From Saposhnikovia divaricata (taxonomy: Eukaryota; Streptophyta; Magnoliopsida; Apiales; Apiaceae): a DNA stretch of 64,000 nucleotides. Positions 43,933-55,857 of the stretch are shown piece by piece. The stretch covers positions 210,713,178-210,777,177 of the forward strand of contig CM071599.1 in the NCBI GenBank assembly GCA_036435485.1. Direction: 5' to 3'. The translations under genes and the position numbers were made by a program. How positions within the stretch are numbered: the first letter of the stretch is position 1; each line of letters opens with the position of its first letter. The notes beneath the pieces are model-generated. The model saw nothing but the letters and a program-made list of their open reading frames with translations. It had not been told where the DNA came from and searched no databases.

Positions 43933-46900
43933 ATGAACTCCGACGCCAATGAAACCTTCACCGGCTCGGCTTCACCGGCGCCGGCTTCAGTCTCCATCAC
44001 ATCTCCATACCGTCCCATTCCGCGCCGCTTTTCCAGCAACTTTATCCCCTCCACTGAGCCAGTTCGAGCCCAGAAACAGCTCAGTTCGGTTTCGACTCGA
44101 CTCGAAAAATCCAGCTCAGCTAAACGCATAAACCATGGCGTGGCTTGGGAGCTGTTTGGCCCCATTGTTCTAGTCCATGCAGCTGCTGCACATTTGGAAA
44201 AGAGCAAGCTCGTTTCTGAGCTTCAGGAATCTGTTCAGCTCAGGGTTAGTTTTTCGCATTTTCATTTTGTGTATATAGAGTCGCCCTCTTGTTAAGTAAC
44301 CGGTCGGTCTAAAATCTCAGAGAAAGACCCCAATCGGATCTTATAATAATAAATTGTGAAAATATATCTAAGCTTTTAAAATAACTAGTCATAATTGATA
44401 ACAGTGTGTAGAAGCTGTCAGGGTTTTGAATTTTGTTAAACAAATTGCAGGATCTGGTGCTTTCAGCCATGCAAGAGGAGCTAGACAATCTATGTGATCA
44501 GGTGAATTATTTCAAAGATCAGCCAGACATGAACGCGGATGGACCCTATGATGATTCTTTCTCCGGGAATATCAGATCTGTTGGTTGTGGTTGTCAGTCT
44601 TGTGTTTATCATCAATTCTCACCAATTGATCGGATGGTAAATAACTATCTTCAAGACAAATTCAATCTGTAATTTTAGTGTCAATAGCTTTGATTGAACG
44701 TTTTGCAAATCATTAATCCAGAAGTTGCCTATTTTTCAGGGTAATGCTGTCATTGAAGAATACAACTGTGAGGACACATTTACCTTTCATTCGCCTCTCA
44801 CGAATGTTATGACATCAGATGAACGCCGTATGTCTAATATGTCTGATTGGGCTCCTAGTGTCGTTTCCTCCGTAGATATTCAGGTAGTAAATATTGTTCA
44901 AAGTTGCAACTTATGGAATATCATGTTTATAGGTAGTAAATATTGTTCAAAGTTGCAACTTATGGAATATCATGTTTATTTTGTTGCCTTGTTTAAAATC
45001 AATTCGAGTTTCGTGGCCTTGCTATTTTTTAACCCTATATGTTATTTAGGGATAAACATATCATTCAATTACTTTGCGTTCTTTGGACGGATTTCTCTCC
45101 TTTCAGTAGCAATGTAGCATGAACCCAACTCAAAATTAGCCTATGAACTATTAGTGTTATTAAACTCCTCTAAAATTCAAACTTCGGAATTGCTACTTGT
45201 ATGTTGTAGCATGAAGCCAATTCAAAATAAAGTCAAAGTCATTTCCAGAAGCAAGTACTTTGATGAAAAAGTTTGAAGAAGCTTCAGCTGGCTGTTGTAG
45301 TAGCAGCAGTACTTACCAATTTTAAAAAAAGTGACACATGTACATCATTACCAAGTTCTTTTTTGACTAACAAAGTTTTTATATGAACAGCTACAGTTAG
45401 ACTCTGAGCAAGATATCTACAACCTACGGATGGAATGTGAAGAAAAGGATACCACCATAAAAGAGCTGTCTGATAATCTGCACTCTTCAGAAGTTATTAG
45501 TTCGAAGGTGCTATTCCTTCAGCTATTTTTGACCTTCTATGAAAGGATTAAAATCCATTAATTCAGTCCGCCTTACTATATATGTTTTTTGTGAAGAGGA
45601 TTGCGGACTTGGAAGGCATCATTCGTAAGAAGAAAAGTGCAATTACAAAGCTCAAGAAAGACATGGCGGTTCTTGAACAGAAGGTATTAATATGCTTACA
45701 CCACTACAATGAGATCCAAAATTCTGTACATCTGTTTTGCATCTGAAATTTTAAACTTTTCCCTTTAATTTTGAGACCTTAAAATTAAAGCTTTTTATCA
45801 TGGCTTAGGTTATTGCTAGGCAACTTGTCGTCTTGGCGTTAGTAATCACATTATGAGTTTACTAATGTTTTTCGGCTTAATGTGCTTGAGTTCATGATTT
45901 GACAATTAGGGTTTCAAGTACTTAAGGACTTGAATGATTTAGAAATTGTAATTAGAGAGAGAAGATAGTTTTTTTCCTCGATCATTGTAAAAGGAGAAAA
46001 TGAGGCAAGTACAGTTTAGTTGTTTAGAGAATATTCGTAAGTTAGAGGTTCGTTTTAATCTTCAGATTTGATATTACTAATGAACAGGATAGTTTCTTTA
46101 ATATCTTGAGTCTTCTCAATTCTCGTAGCTACTATTGTTTAATTTCGCACTCAATAGGACTTTTTCTAGTCGATCACCTTTGGATTCGCCGGACCTTATT
46201 ACTCCCTCCGTCCCTTTTTAGTTGGCACATTTGCAAAAAAGAAAAATGTCCCTAAATAGTTGTCACATTCCTTGTTCCAATACATATTTTTACCAATTTT
46301 TCCATATATACCCCTTTATTTCTAATATCAATGTTTGACTTTATATTTAATATACACACTCATTAGGGATGGCAATTTGTACCGACCCGATGGATACCCG
46401 ATCCGTTTCGACCCGAATGGGTCCAACCGAACCCGAAATTTTCGGGTTTGGATTCAGTTTTGGGTTTGATTTTTAAATCCGAATCATTTTTGGGTCGGGT
46501 TTGGGTTTTGTCAATACCGACCCGAACCCGACCCGAAAACCCGAAACCCGTATCAAACCCGACCGAACCCGAACCCGACCCGAAACCCAAATTAATATAT
46601 ATTATTATTTCTATTATTTTATACATAATATTTAACATTTAATATATATTATCTATTATTATATATATATTTAATATTTAATATGTAATAAAAATAAAAT
46701 ATTTTATATATTTATGTTTTATATTATTTTTAATACAAAAAAATTATTATTTATTTATTTTTTTGGATTTCGGGTCGGGTTTCGGGTACCCGAAACCCGT
46801 TTAGTATCCAACGGGTTCGGGTTCGGGTTTATAATTTCGGGTATTTTCGGGTTCGGGTTCGGGTTCGGGTTCGGTCAAAAGAATCGGGTTCGGGTTCGGG

Positions 46901-48261
46901 TTTGGCAAAACCCGACCCGCCCGACCCGATTGCCATCCCTAACACTCATAACTCATAATTTAATGTTAAGATTAAGGGCAAACATGGAAAAAAAATTACA
47001 TAATTAAATTTTTATTAATACTGTATGTGTGTTTTTTGCAAATGTGTCAACTAAAAAGGGACGGAGGGAGTACTATAAATGCATATGAAAAGTCCTCGAA
47101 TGAACTATAAAGCACTATAACACTCATTTGCCATGAAAATTCACAATGTATCCTAATTACATAGTTTACGTACAAATATCAGCTAAAAAGAGCTTTCTTA
47201 GCACATTTTACGATGCTGGGCAATTTAGGCATGAATGTACAAAATCACGATAACAAGGCAATATAAGAAACAAAAGGACATCAATAAATAGGGAGTTAGA
47301 TGGAAAATGATCCGCAAATTGACACCAAATGGTGAAACTTTTTCCAAATAAATCAAGTTTGGCAACCAATTTGAGTTAACAGAATCAGAACAAAATCTTT
47401 CTACCCATTATATACTCTTCTACTATACTCTATTTAGAACGGTGGAAGTATTAAAGTGAAAGTGGTTTGATTACTTGATAGTAGACTAGTAATGCTATAG
47501 TTGTTGGCTTATTAGCAAAGGTTTTTAACTAAGCAAATAATGCGTGCACAATTCATGATCTGTCACAAAAACTTATTTGTGAGTAGAGCCAAATGAAGCC
47601 ACTATTCATAGATTGTCAAGATGCAGACCATTCACTCAATTTTAGCAACGAGTTTTCGGAATAACTGTTCTTTTTGAATCATATACAGAATTTTGTGACA
47701 TAATCCAAAATATATGAAACAATGTGCGGTACACACATATATTTATTATGTTCATATATGTCTGTCACAGTGTCTATTGTGAGCATTGCCATGAACTTTC
47801 ATAATTTTTATATAAAGTTTGTCTATTACTTGCCCCTGAGTATGTCTGTGTCAATGTATTGAAAACAGATGTCTTATCTAACCCGACTTCGTAGACCTTC
47901 TACATTGTCAAGCTCAAATGCAAGTGTGAAGCAATTCGAGGCCATGACAGATGACTTTCTATATGATGTGGAGAGTGTGACTAGTCCATCATCTTCTGAT
48001 TCGGATTGTTCCCCTAGGACCAGTTCTCAAGCACCTAATGCAAAAGGTGAGAAGATCATAATTCAGGATTGTAAGGCAGGAGGTCAGAAATCAAGACATG
48101 CCAAAAGTTCAAAAATTGTAGACAAATTGACCAATCAATGTCAAACTTTTCGACTAGCAAGTCCTCTCAAAGAAAAATCACAGAATGAAAAATCTGATAC
48201 AAAATCATTGTCAAGATTGAGACGGCCGGCCAGGTCCAAGGATGCCATCTTACAGAAGTGA
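43933..48261 (+). CDS. Plant coiled-coil protein of unknown function, 412 aa
   Basis: Six exons on one continuous frame with GT-AG borders: 43933-44244, 44451-44636, 44740-44883, 45391-45507, 45597-45683, 47869-48261 (1239 nt; every intron falls between codons). The N-terminus is Ser/Pro/Arg-rich, then GVAWELFGPIVLVHAAAAHL (about 74-93). Next is a helical stretch (about 90-127), a Cys cluster (VGCGCQSCVYH, about 144-154), and a coiled coil (about 215-282: IYNLRMECEEKDTTIKELSD; ITKLKKDMAVLEQK). The C-terminus is basic and Ser-rich (SSSDSDCSPRTSS) and ends KDAILQK. I do not recognise a named family. The phase-0 introns and preserved frame say it is a real gene. No signal peptide is visible. Confidence 0.8.
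44882..44979 (+). repeat. Exact 49-bp tandem duplication spanning the exon 3 donor site
   Basis: 44882-44930 and 44931-44979 are identical and both start AG|GTAGTAAAT. The second copy therefore repeats the 5' splice site 49 bp downstream of the first. Confidence 0.95.
46202..47070. mobile_element. Stowaway-like MITE, split by a hAT MITE
   Basis: CTCCCTCCGTCCC...GGGACGGAGGGAG termini with TA target duplications (46200-46201, 47071-47072). The arms continue as TTTTTAGTTGGCACATTTGC and its inverse. Without the inserted element it is about 283 bp, the normal Stowaway size. Confidence 0.92.
46364..46941. mobile_element. hAT-type MITE (578 bp) inside the Stowaway
   Basis: Terminal inverted repeats TAGGGATGGCAAT...ATTGCCATCCCTA with a perfect 8-bp target duplication ACACTCAT (46356-46363 and 46942-46949). 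Both ends are filled with (ACCCGA)/(TCGGGT) hexamer variants in inverted orientation. Non-coding. Confidence 0.9.
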
Positions 48262-49278
48262 TGGGATGCTTAGTAAGTGTTTAACTCTCAACTCGGCAAT
48301 ATTAAAAAAGAAAAAAAGAAAAAAAAATTACAGTAGTCCTGTTATAAGAATACACCTTTTTTTTGTGCTAAATGGTATGTTTTCCCTTTTTTTTGAGAAG
48401 GCAGCACATTTTTCCTTTTCATACTGCAATTTGCCTTACTATATTTCCAAGTACGTATGCTTGAGTAGGATCCATATGGTTCCAGAACTGAACAAACTGT
48501 TAAGAGGGTGTTTAAAGTTGCTTATATACAGTCACTGAGTCAAAAACATAGAATATTGCTGATATGTTAGTTAACAAGCTAAATACATATGGACAAGCTT
48601 AATCAACTGTTCTTTATGAAAAATAGAATTATTATGGACCAATTTATTACCAACATATCGGTTATGTATCATATTATAGCTCCATTACTTTATAGTATTA
48701 TTTTTCCTTTTTATTACTCAAATTTTTTATCTTCAAATTACTTATCAGTAACAGCAGTAGTAAACTATATATGCTACTCTTTCTACTACTTCTACTGTCT
48801 TTGTAATACCAAACAGGCAAACACAGACTGCTTACAAATAATTCCCTCTGTTGACTTTTTGCACACACTTCAAATTGTTTTAATTGCGTAGTTAAAATTA
48901 TTATTTTATAAAACTTTAGTTTCGTAAATAAAAATATATAATAAATAATATAATTCACAAAAGGAAATTTTAAAATTAATAATTTTAGCTACACTATCAA
49001 AGCACCTTAAAATGTGTGCAAAAAGTCAAGCGTAATATATATCTTAGAACGGAGTGTAATTTTGGTGAGTTCTGGACCACTCTAGATGAATTAGTTGTCA
49101 ACAAAGTATGTTGCACGAAACTCATGCTGTGTCCTATCGTCTTACCCACTATTGTAGTTGTGCATATATTTTTTGCTTTCTTGGTGGTCTCTTTTAAAGA
49201 AATCAGTAACTGGGGGTCTAGAGTCTGGTCACTTGGTATCTGAATCCTATATTAATATTTATTATTTGCCAATTTCAG
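48262..49278. other. 3' flank of the coiled-coil gene
   Basis: A strong donor-like TTA|GTAAGTG at 48273-48274 suggests a 3' UTR intron. Otherwise only the possible MITE is seen. Confidence 0.4.
48840..49056. mobile_element. Possible small MITE
   Basis: The left TTGACTTTTTGCACACACTT is mirrored on the right by TGTGTGCAAAAAGTCAAGC. Outer bases (CCCTCTG and ACGGAGTG) resemble Stowaway ends. AT-rich inside. The exact edges and target duplication are unclear. Confidence 0.45.
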
Positions 49279-49389
49279 ATTATTCTGGGATTCATGTCTA
49301 CTGTCTACTTATTAGCCAAACAAATTGGAAGCTTTGTGCCTGCGGTTATTGTTGCAAGATATGTCATCCGTAGAGGATTTCTAATGTAG
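49279..49389 (+). CDS. Possible 3' exon encoding a membrane-tail peptide (36 aa)
   Basis: After a good acceptor (TTGCCAATTTCAG) a phase-0 reading gives IILGFMSTVYLLAKQIGSF, then VPAVIVARYVIRRGFLM and a TAG stop. This is a hydrophobic segment with a basic end, as in tail-anchored proteins. It could be an alternative last exon of the coiled-coil gene, but that gene's exon 6 already has a stop, and the GTAAGTG donor after it gives another phase. No upstream exon of a separate gene is visible. Confidence 0.3.
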   Translation: MILGFMSTVYLLAKQIGSFVPAVIVARYVIRRGFLM

Positions 49390-51105
49390 AAGCCATATGC
49401 TTATTAGTTTGAAGCTGCTGGAGTTCTTCTGAAGTTGTTGCAGGAGAGTTGACTACATTTAGGTACAAATTTTGATTTTATTTATGTAACTTATTTTAAA
49501 CTTGTAACCAATGTTCTTAGAAAAGTTACGGGAAACACAGCAATTGACTGACTTTCTAGAGCTTATTCTTCTAGTTGCACGCTTAAGTATATCTTAATTG
49601 CTTTAATGAAGTTGTTAACCAATCAAAATATTGAATGTGTAGAATATTAACCGATCAAAAAATTGAATATGTTGAAAACCTTTTGCTTAAGCAGAAAAAT
49701 AGTCTAAATATATTTTAATAAATTGCTTATAATACAATATGGCAATCTTTAAAACCCATTTCGTAACTTTTTATAGCTGCAGCTGACTTGTTGAGTAATG
49801 TATTTACAAGCATCTGGATCAAATTGTTGGCTATAAAGTATGAAGTATGAACTGGAAAAGAATTTACTCCTCTGAAATGGGGTATCCATGCCTGATTAAG
49901 GAGCTGCTCATCGTTTCTTCTTTATGACTATGTTGGTGTTGTTAGACAGGTAGATTGATCTCAACCTCAATTATTTAGCGAAGAGTACTCCAGATGTCAT
50001 TTATACATTCATTAGAATACCTCGGAGTGACAGGGGATCCTTATTAGACCATTTGAAATAGCGAGTAGTTGGAAACTCCCGCTGCAATGTATGCGTCTGC
50101 TGTCAGTCTAAAATGCAACCTGCCTGCTTAATCAGTGTCACTCACTATCATTTGATCAGTCTGTTTTCACCATGTCAACATAATAGCAGTCACATGATAT
50201 GTCCGGTACTATGTCCTGAGTGTTCATTCACATTAGCAAAAACAAAATAAAACAAAGAAATGAATTCCAACTGTACTTCCACATTAACCACTGATCCAAG
50301 GTGTGCCATGCAAAATAATGGTCGAAAATACCAGTTGTGGCATTGTCAAAGACGATTTCAAAGTGATACTCGACTACAAGAAGACATTAATGGAAGATGA
50401 TTCGGGTTGGTTGGTGACGGGGCGAATTCGGATCGGCCACTTTGCCACTTTTTGCTGAAAGGGTAAGAAGGGCTGAGTGTGGACGGGATTGAGCATCAGA
50501 GTTTATTCCTTATGACAGCGGTGTTAAATTTCTGAGGACTAGAGTTTCTATGAGTTGGGAAGAGCTTCTAAAAGTGGATGATAAGAGGAAAGAAGAAGCT
50601 CAGTTTGTACACCGGGGCGGTCATGTATCCGGCTGTTGTTTCACTTTCTTTCCCTCCAAACTTTTAAACTCTTCTATAAAAAGATTACTCATTGTTCCAT
50701 TTATCAAGTTATCGTCCTCATCATTACATTCGTGATCAAGGTAGATAAGTGTACGAAACAGAAACTCTTAGTTGGGTATTCTATAAACGTTATCAATGGA
50801 AATGGACTTACTAGTGGAAAAGCTGGGATTCTGTTCTACAAGTTAATTAGGATTCTTTAAAGCCTAACAATATTAAAATGAGTGGTACTTTTAGGATACA
50901 AGGCTAGTTGACGTTAATTATTAGTAATTAACTTGTAAAAAAGAATAGTATTAGTACTAGTATTATACCTACTGTAATGTCAATTGTCAACAACCATCCC
51001 CCATATATTGCTCCAGTCATTCTTACAATGACCAACACGCAAACACACATACCATTTGTTCTCTAGCTTGCTACATACATACATACATGAAAATTTCGAA
51101 TAGAA
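49390..51105. other. Intergenic DNA before the serine-rich gene
   Basis: No gene supported. About 50550-50640 has a short open stretch (MSWEELLKVDDKRKEEAQF) of coding-like composition without family match or splice support; it may be a gene relic. 50940-51105 should hold the promoter and leader of the next gene. Confidence 0.45.
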
Positions 51106-51849
51106 ATGATCATGCAGCGTTCTAATTCAGTTGCAAGTAGTTCGTCGAGAAGATCAAGTTTCAACGCGTCTAGTTTCTCCAGTTCTTTCTCTGTTACCCG
51201 CACTAGTAAATATGTTCTATCAGTCGAATGTTTAAAAGGAAGCTCTAAATCCGAAGAATGGACAGACCAGATGCTCCAAACAGGAGACATTGTCGAAGAA
51301 TTTATCGTAGGAAACATAGTTCACCGTTCTCCTTTCAAGAATGGAAGCTCCGGAGTTCAGAAAATTTTGCGAGATTATTATAAATCATCTGACACTTCCA
51401 TTCTTGTCCGTGTTCGTCGTAGCAGACAGCATAAGTTGACTGAGCTACAGGCGTGTATTGTGCCTAAAGAGAGTGCTGGTGGAAAGAAGAAGTATATGGT
51501 GAGGTCCATTGATGATCCGAATTATGCTGTTGGATTTGTTGATCGGACTGAGACCCAGTGCTTGGCTTTGCAAGGTAAACTTTCTTCTAGTATACATGAC
51601 TCTCTTACTATTTCGTATGAACAATGTAAAATTATTTAATAATAATAACAATTGACGATTTATATAATAAATTTGTGAACATAACGAGAATAGATAACGA
51701 GAATAGTGTAATTTTAATCTCGATAAATGAATAATTTCAATTCACTATGTTCAACTGTAAGAAGTTTGTAATCATATGATTTCAAGTGTTAAATAGTGAG
51801 TCGTCACCATTTATCATAATGAATTGCAGGCGACTTTGACAATTTCTAG
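51106..51849 (+). CDS. Serine-rich plant protein of unknown function, 162 aa
   Basis: Two exons: 51106-51574 and 51830-51849, joined by GTAAAC...TTGCAG. The last exon is only 20 nt; it completes a split Gly codon and adds DFDNF and the TAG stop (489 nt in all). There are two in-frame ATGs, 51106 and 51112; either could start. Residues 1-33 are Ser-rich (RSNSVASSSSRRSSFNASSF). Residues about 35-155 form a compact domain with KYVLSVECLKGSSKSEEW, TGDIVEEFIVGN, SPFKNGSSGVQKILRDYYK, ILVRVRRSR, ELQACIVP, and MVRSIDDPNYAVGFVDR. I do not recognise a named family. No signal peptide or membrane segment is seen. The clean frame and splice sites make it a likely real gene. Confidence 0.75.
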
Positions 51850-52881
51850 CTTTTATTTCGCAAAGTTTCGTTGTAGATGCCTAGTAATTTCCTAGCTAGA
51901 GCTATTTGAACAGTGTTAAATAGTTAAATTTGATAAAACAATGACACCATCAAACGTCAGTGATGATCTAATCATCACGTTGACTTGTACGCAAAACAGT
52001 AGTACAACTTGATCTAGATTTCGAAACCGGAATAAGTACCTTGTTAGCAATTTATCGATAAATTATCAATTTATTGGAATAATAAATCGAATAAATTTTA
52101 ATATTATTTAATATATTAATTTTATTTATAATATAATACATCATTCAAAAATATTTTGTAATGATAAATTGGATTTTAAAATCAAATCAATCAAATATTT
52201 TTTCACAATAAATCGATGATTTATCGATAGATTTTGAAAAATCGTATGATTTAGAACATTAAATTGATCACATCAAAAAATTTACTTGAAATAACTAAAT
52301 TAAAAAATTGCAATGTAATTTCCTTATGAATTCCATATCACATATTTGGTGCATGAACTTTTCTAATGCAAAAATACACAAAATTATTGTGCTATCAACG
52401 TATAAGATTCGGGTTGGATTTAACTAAAATATGTGTTGGGGATAATTTATTCAACTAAAATATTGGAGAAAACTATAATTTGATATTAGGTCAGGTCTAT
52501 TTAGAAATGGATGCTATTCTTACCCTTTTGAAGAACATTATTCTAATTCTTTCCCCTTTCAAAAAGTAACAAACTTTTATGTATTAATTATAAAAGTTAT
52601 TTATTGTAAATCATTTTATCCTTTCAAAATTTTATTTGTCAGCATAATATAATTTAAACTTATGTTCAAATAACTAAAATGGAGGGTATCATTAACTAAG
52701 AACAATTTATACGTGAGAATCGACAGGTGAGAGCAATTGTTATGTTGTCCTTTAGAAAGTACAAATTTTTAGTTATATATGTATTATTTTGTTAACAATT
52801 ATATTCTTCATGTTCTCACTTATCTCTAAAATGTATATTATTTGTTGAAAAAGAAAGTAGGTCTTTAGAATTTACTATTTA
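51850..52881. other. AT-rich intergenic DNA
   Basis: No gene or recognisable element seen before the MITE edge at 52882. Confidence 0.55.
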
Positions 52882-53044
52882 GAGCAAGTCTAATAGATTC
52901 CTTATATAATCTCCTAACTTAAATTATAAGGAATTGGATGTAAAATAGTGTTCCAACAGTCTCTTAATTTTTACTTAAAAAGTTAAGAGTATCGTGTCAT
53001 CCCTTATCTTTAAGGGCTCCCTTATTTCACTTTTATGAATAAAA

Positions 53045-54793
53045 CTAGTTGATAAAGCCGCGCTTCGCGGCAGCTTTACAATATTTTAAAAAAATTCATT
53101 ACATTTACGTTATATTATAATATTAATATTAAATTTTAATAATTAAATAATATTCTCTAATGAATCAATTTCTTGTTAAATACGATTCTTTCGATTGAGC
53201 CGCTCTCTCGTTAAAACTGAAATCCCAACTTTTTAACAACTTATATAATATTTTTTATCTATAAAATCGAACTGTAAAAATAAAATGAAATTTATGACTT
53301 CAGTATCAAATTCTAATAGCTAATACAATCTTTTCTAGCGAGCCGTCTTCCCGTTAAATACGTTTCGAGCCGCTCTTATTTGAAACCGAAATTCTAACTT
53401 CATTATATAAATAGAGTAAATTCCAATTTTTATATTCATTAAACTTTCTAATATTTATGGAGTTTTAAAGGATGAAAATACATCTTATATTTTCTGTATA
53501 TTATAGATATTCTTGTATTTATTTATAATTTCCGCATGGGAATGTCTTTCTATTATGTTAACATATCAAAAAAAATTAAAATACGAAGACTTTTCGTTAC
53601 GGGAATAATATTACATTTATGGATATATTTTTGTAATGCAAGTATAATTAACTTGCATAAAAAAGTTAAAATAAAAGATTTCTAGGAAAAAAAGATGTAT
53701 AGTTTAAAAAAATCGTATAAGATGTCTCCACCGTCCTCGTATTCTACTTCTAATAAAACATTTTATTTTATGTATTAATTATATATTTAAACATTTTTTG
53801 TACGGTCTTATCTAATGAATCGTTTTCTTGTTAAACACATTTATTACTATTGATTCGCTCTCTCGTTAAGACCAAAAACATAACTTTTACATATATTACT
53901 TTGTATGATAATGTTTATCCATAAAAATCAAATCCTAAAAATAAAATAAAATTTATAACATCATATGATATTTTAATAGCTAGCACGATCTTTTATAGTG
54001 AGTCATCTTCCCGTTAAACACGTTTCGAGCCACTCTCGTTTGGGATCGAAATTCTAACTTCATTACATATTATTGATGTTACTTATCTTTCACAACAATT
54101 TTTTTCCTTAAAATCAAAACCTAAAAAATAGAGTGAATTCCAATTTATACTTTCTCTAAATTTTCTAAAATTTTTGGAGTTTTTGAAAATGAAAACACAT
54201 CTTATTTTCTCTTTATATTATAGATACTCCTGTATTTATTTAGGATTCCTGCATGACATTGTTCTTTTATTATATTATGTTAAGACATCAATTCTTTTCT
54301 TTTTAAATACGGTGACTTTTTTCATGACAATAGTATTTGATTTATGAATAAATTTTCCTAATATAAGTACAATTAACTTATATAAAAAATATATAATTTA
54401 ATAAGATCGTACTTTCTATAAAATATTTAATTATATGTCTGCTCTATATATTCAAACACATATTCTAGTTCTAGTAGAACTTTTATTTATATATTTTTTC
54501 TAAATTCCAACTCTTATTCTCTATAAATTCGAACTCTTATTCTGCTTCTAATAGAACTTTTAATCGTATGCCTTATAAATACTTATTATACTTCCAATAG
54601 AACTTCTAATCATATGTCTTCCCTATAAATTCGAACTCTTCTCCTTTATAAATTCGAACACCTATTCTATTTCTAATATGCTAATTGATATTTTCATATT
54701 TATTAGTGTTTAAAATTCTAGAAAATTAGAAAAATCGATTGAGACGATATTAGAGCGCCACCTAAACTCCCGCTATCCTCCTTTATATATATA
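53045..54793 (-). mobile_element. Family B Helitron copy 1
   Basis: Minus orientation. The 3' end on the minus strand is the hairpin CCGCGAAGCGCGG then TTTATCAACTAG (53045). The 5'-side block (AGCGGGAGTTTAGGTGGCGC in minus reading) ends at about 54780 in an AT run, where the next Helitron adjoins. Inside are decayed repeats of CGTTAAACACG and GAGCCGCTCTC-type words. No Rep or helicase. Confidence 0.65.
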
Positions 54794-55855
54794 CTAGTCG
54801 ACTAAGCCGCGCTTCGCGGCGACCTTATAATTTTTTTTTAAAATTTTTAAAAAGATCATTTAAGAAAAAAAAATGACAAAAATATTTTTATAATATCAAT
54901 ATAAATTGGTGAACAAAATATTGTATAAATTAAATATACATATATAATAAAATAAATTATTCATATATTTTTCTATACCGATTTTGTCTTACGATTTTTT
55001 AGGCCGACACCCGTTGTATATATATTATAAAAATACTAAGCGTACACAATAATAAAAATTTAAATACTAAAATACTCTTTGACTCTGATTTACCGATTTT
55101 TCCTCACAATTCTTTTTTAAAATTTAAATATATCTAAAATATCCATATAAATTGGTGAACACAATATTGTATAAATTAAATATAAATAGATAATAAGATA
55201 AAATATTCATATATTTTTCTATACCGATTTTGTCTCACGATTTTTTAGGCCGACACTCGTTTGAATATATTATAAAAATACTTAACATATTCAATAATAA
55301 AAATTTAAATACTAAAATGCTCTTTTACTTTGATTTATCGATTTTGCCTCACAATTTTTAGGCCGACGCCCGTTGTATATATTTTAAAAATACTAAGTAT
55401 ATACAATATAAAATATAAATCGAGTAAATATGATTACAAACATGATGATAAAATTTTATTATTAGAAGTAATGATTGTGTATATATATATATAAGAATAT
55501 AAAATTTCTTTTCTATTTCGAATATATACTATAAGAATATAATATTTTTTTTCTATTTCCAATATATAATTTTTTTCTTCCCAACAAATTCGAAAACCTA
55601 TTCAATTTCGAATATGTAATTTGAATTCTTCTTCCCTACAAATTCGAGAACCTTTTCTATTTCAGAAATTTTTATGTTAACGTTTATATTAATGTTAAAA
55701 AAGGAAGTTTTGATTACTTTTCTAAAAAATAGGATTTAAAGAAGGAAATTTTAATTTTACATATTTAAAATAAAGGAGCTCTAGAAAAATAGATAAATAT
55801 GAATCGAGCGATTCTAGAGCTCCATCAAACTCATGGGGAATTTCCTTTATATAGA
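54794..55855 (-). mobile_element. Family A Helitron copy 1 (1062 bp)
   Basis: Minus orientation: 3' end CTAG at 54794 with the hairpin CCGCGAAGCGCGG (54808-54820), 5' end TC at 55855, flanked by A and T. The word GCCGACACCCGTTG (and variants) recurs three times internally (about 55005, 55250, 55360). A subterminal hairpin (GGAGCTCTAGAA...TTCTAGAGCTCC) lies near the 5' end. Non-coding. Confidence 0.75.
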
Positions 55856-55857
55856 TA

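Larger units (their letters stand above)
45684..47868 (+). other. Intron 5 of the coiled-coil gene (2185 bp)
   Basis: Bounded by GTATTA and AACAG. It carries the nested Stowaway and hAT MITEs described separately; the rest is AT-rich without coding. Confidence 0.75.

Noticed and set aside
43902..44207. Antisense frame over exon 1 of the coiled-coil gene
   Set aside because: It is the shadow of a GC-richer real exon.
46780..46925. Telomere-like repeats (GGGTTCGGGT)
   Set aside because: The repeat is TCGGGT-type, not TTTAGGG, and lies inside a MITE with its own target duplication.
50550..50735. Frame starting MSWEELLKVDD
   Set aside because: The first 30 codons look coding-like but the rest does not, and no donor or homologous family is evident; kept only as a possible relic.
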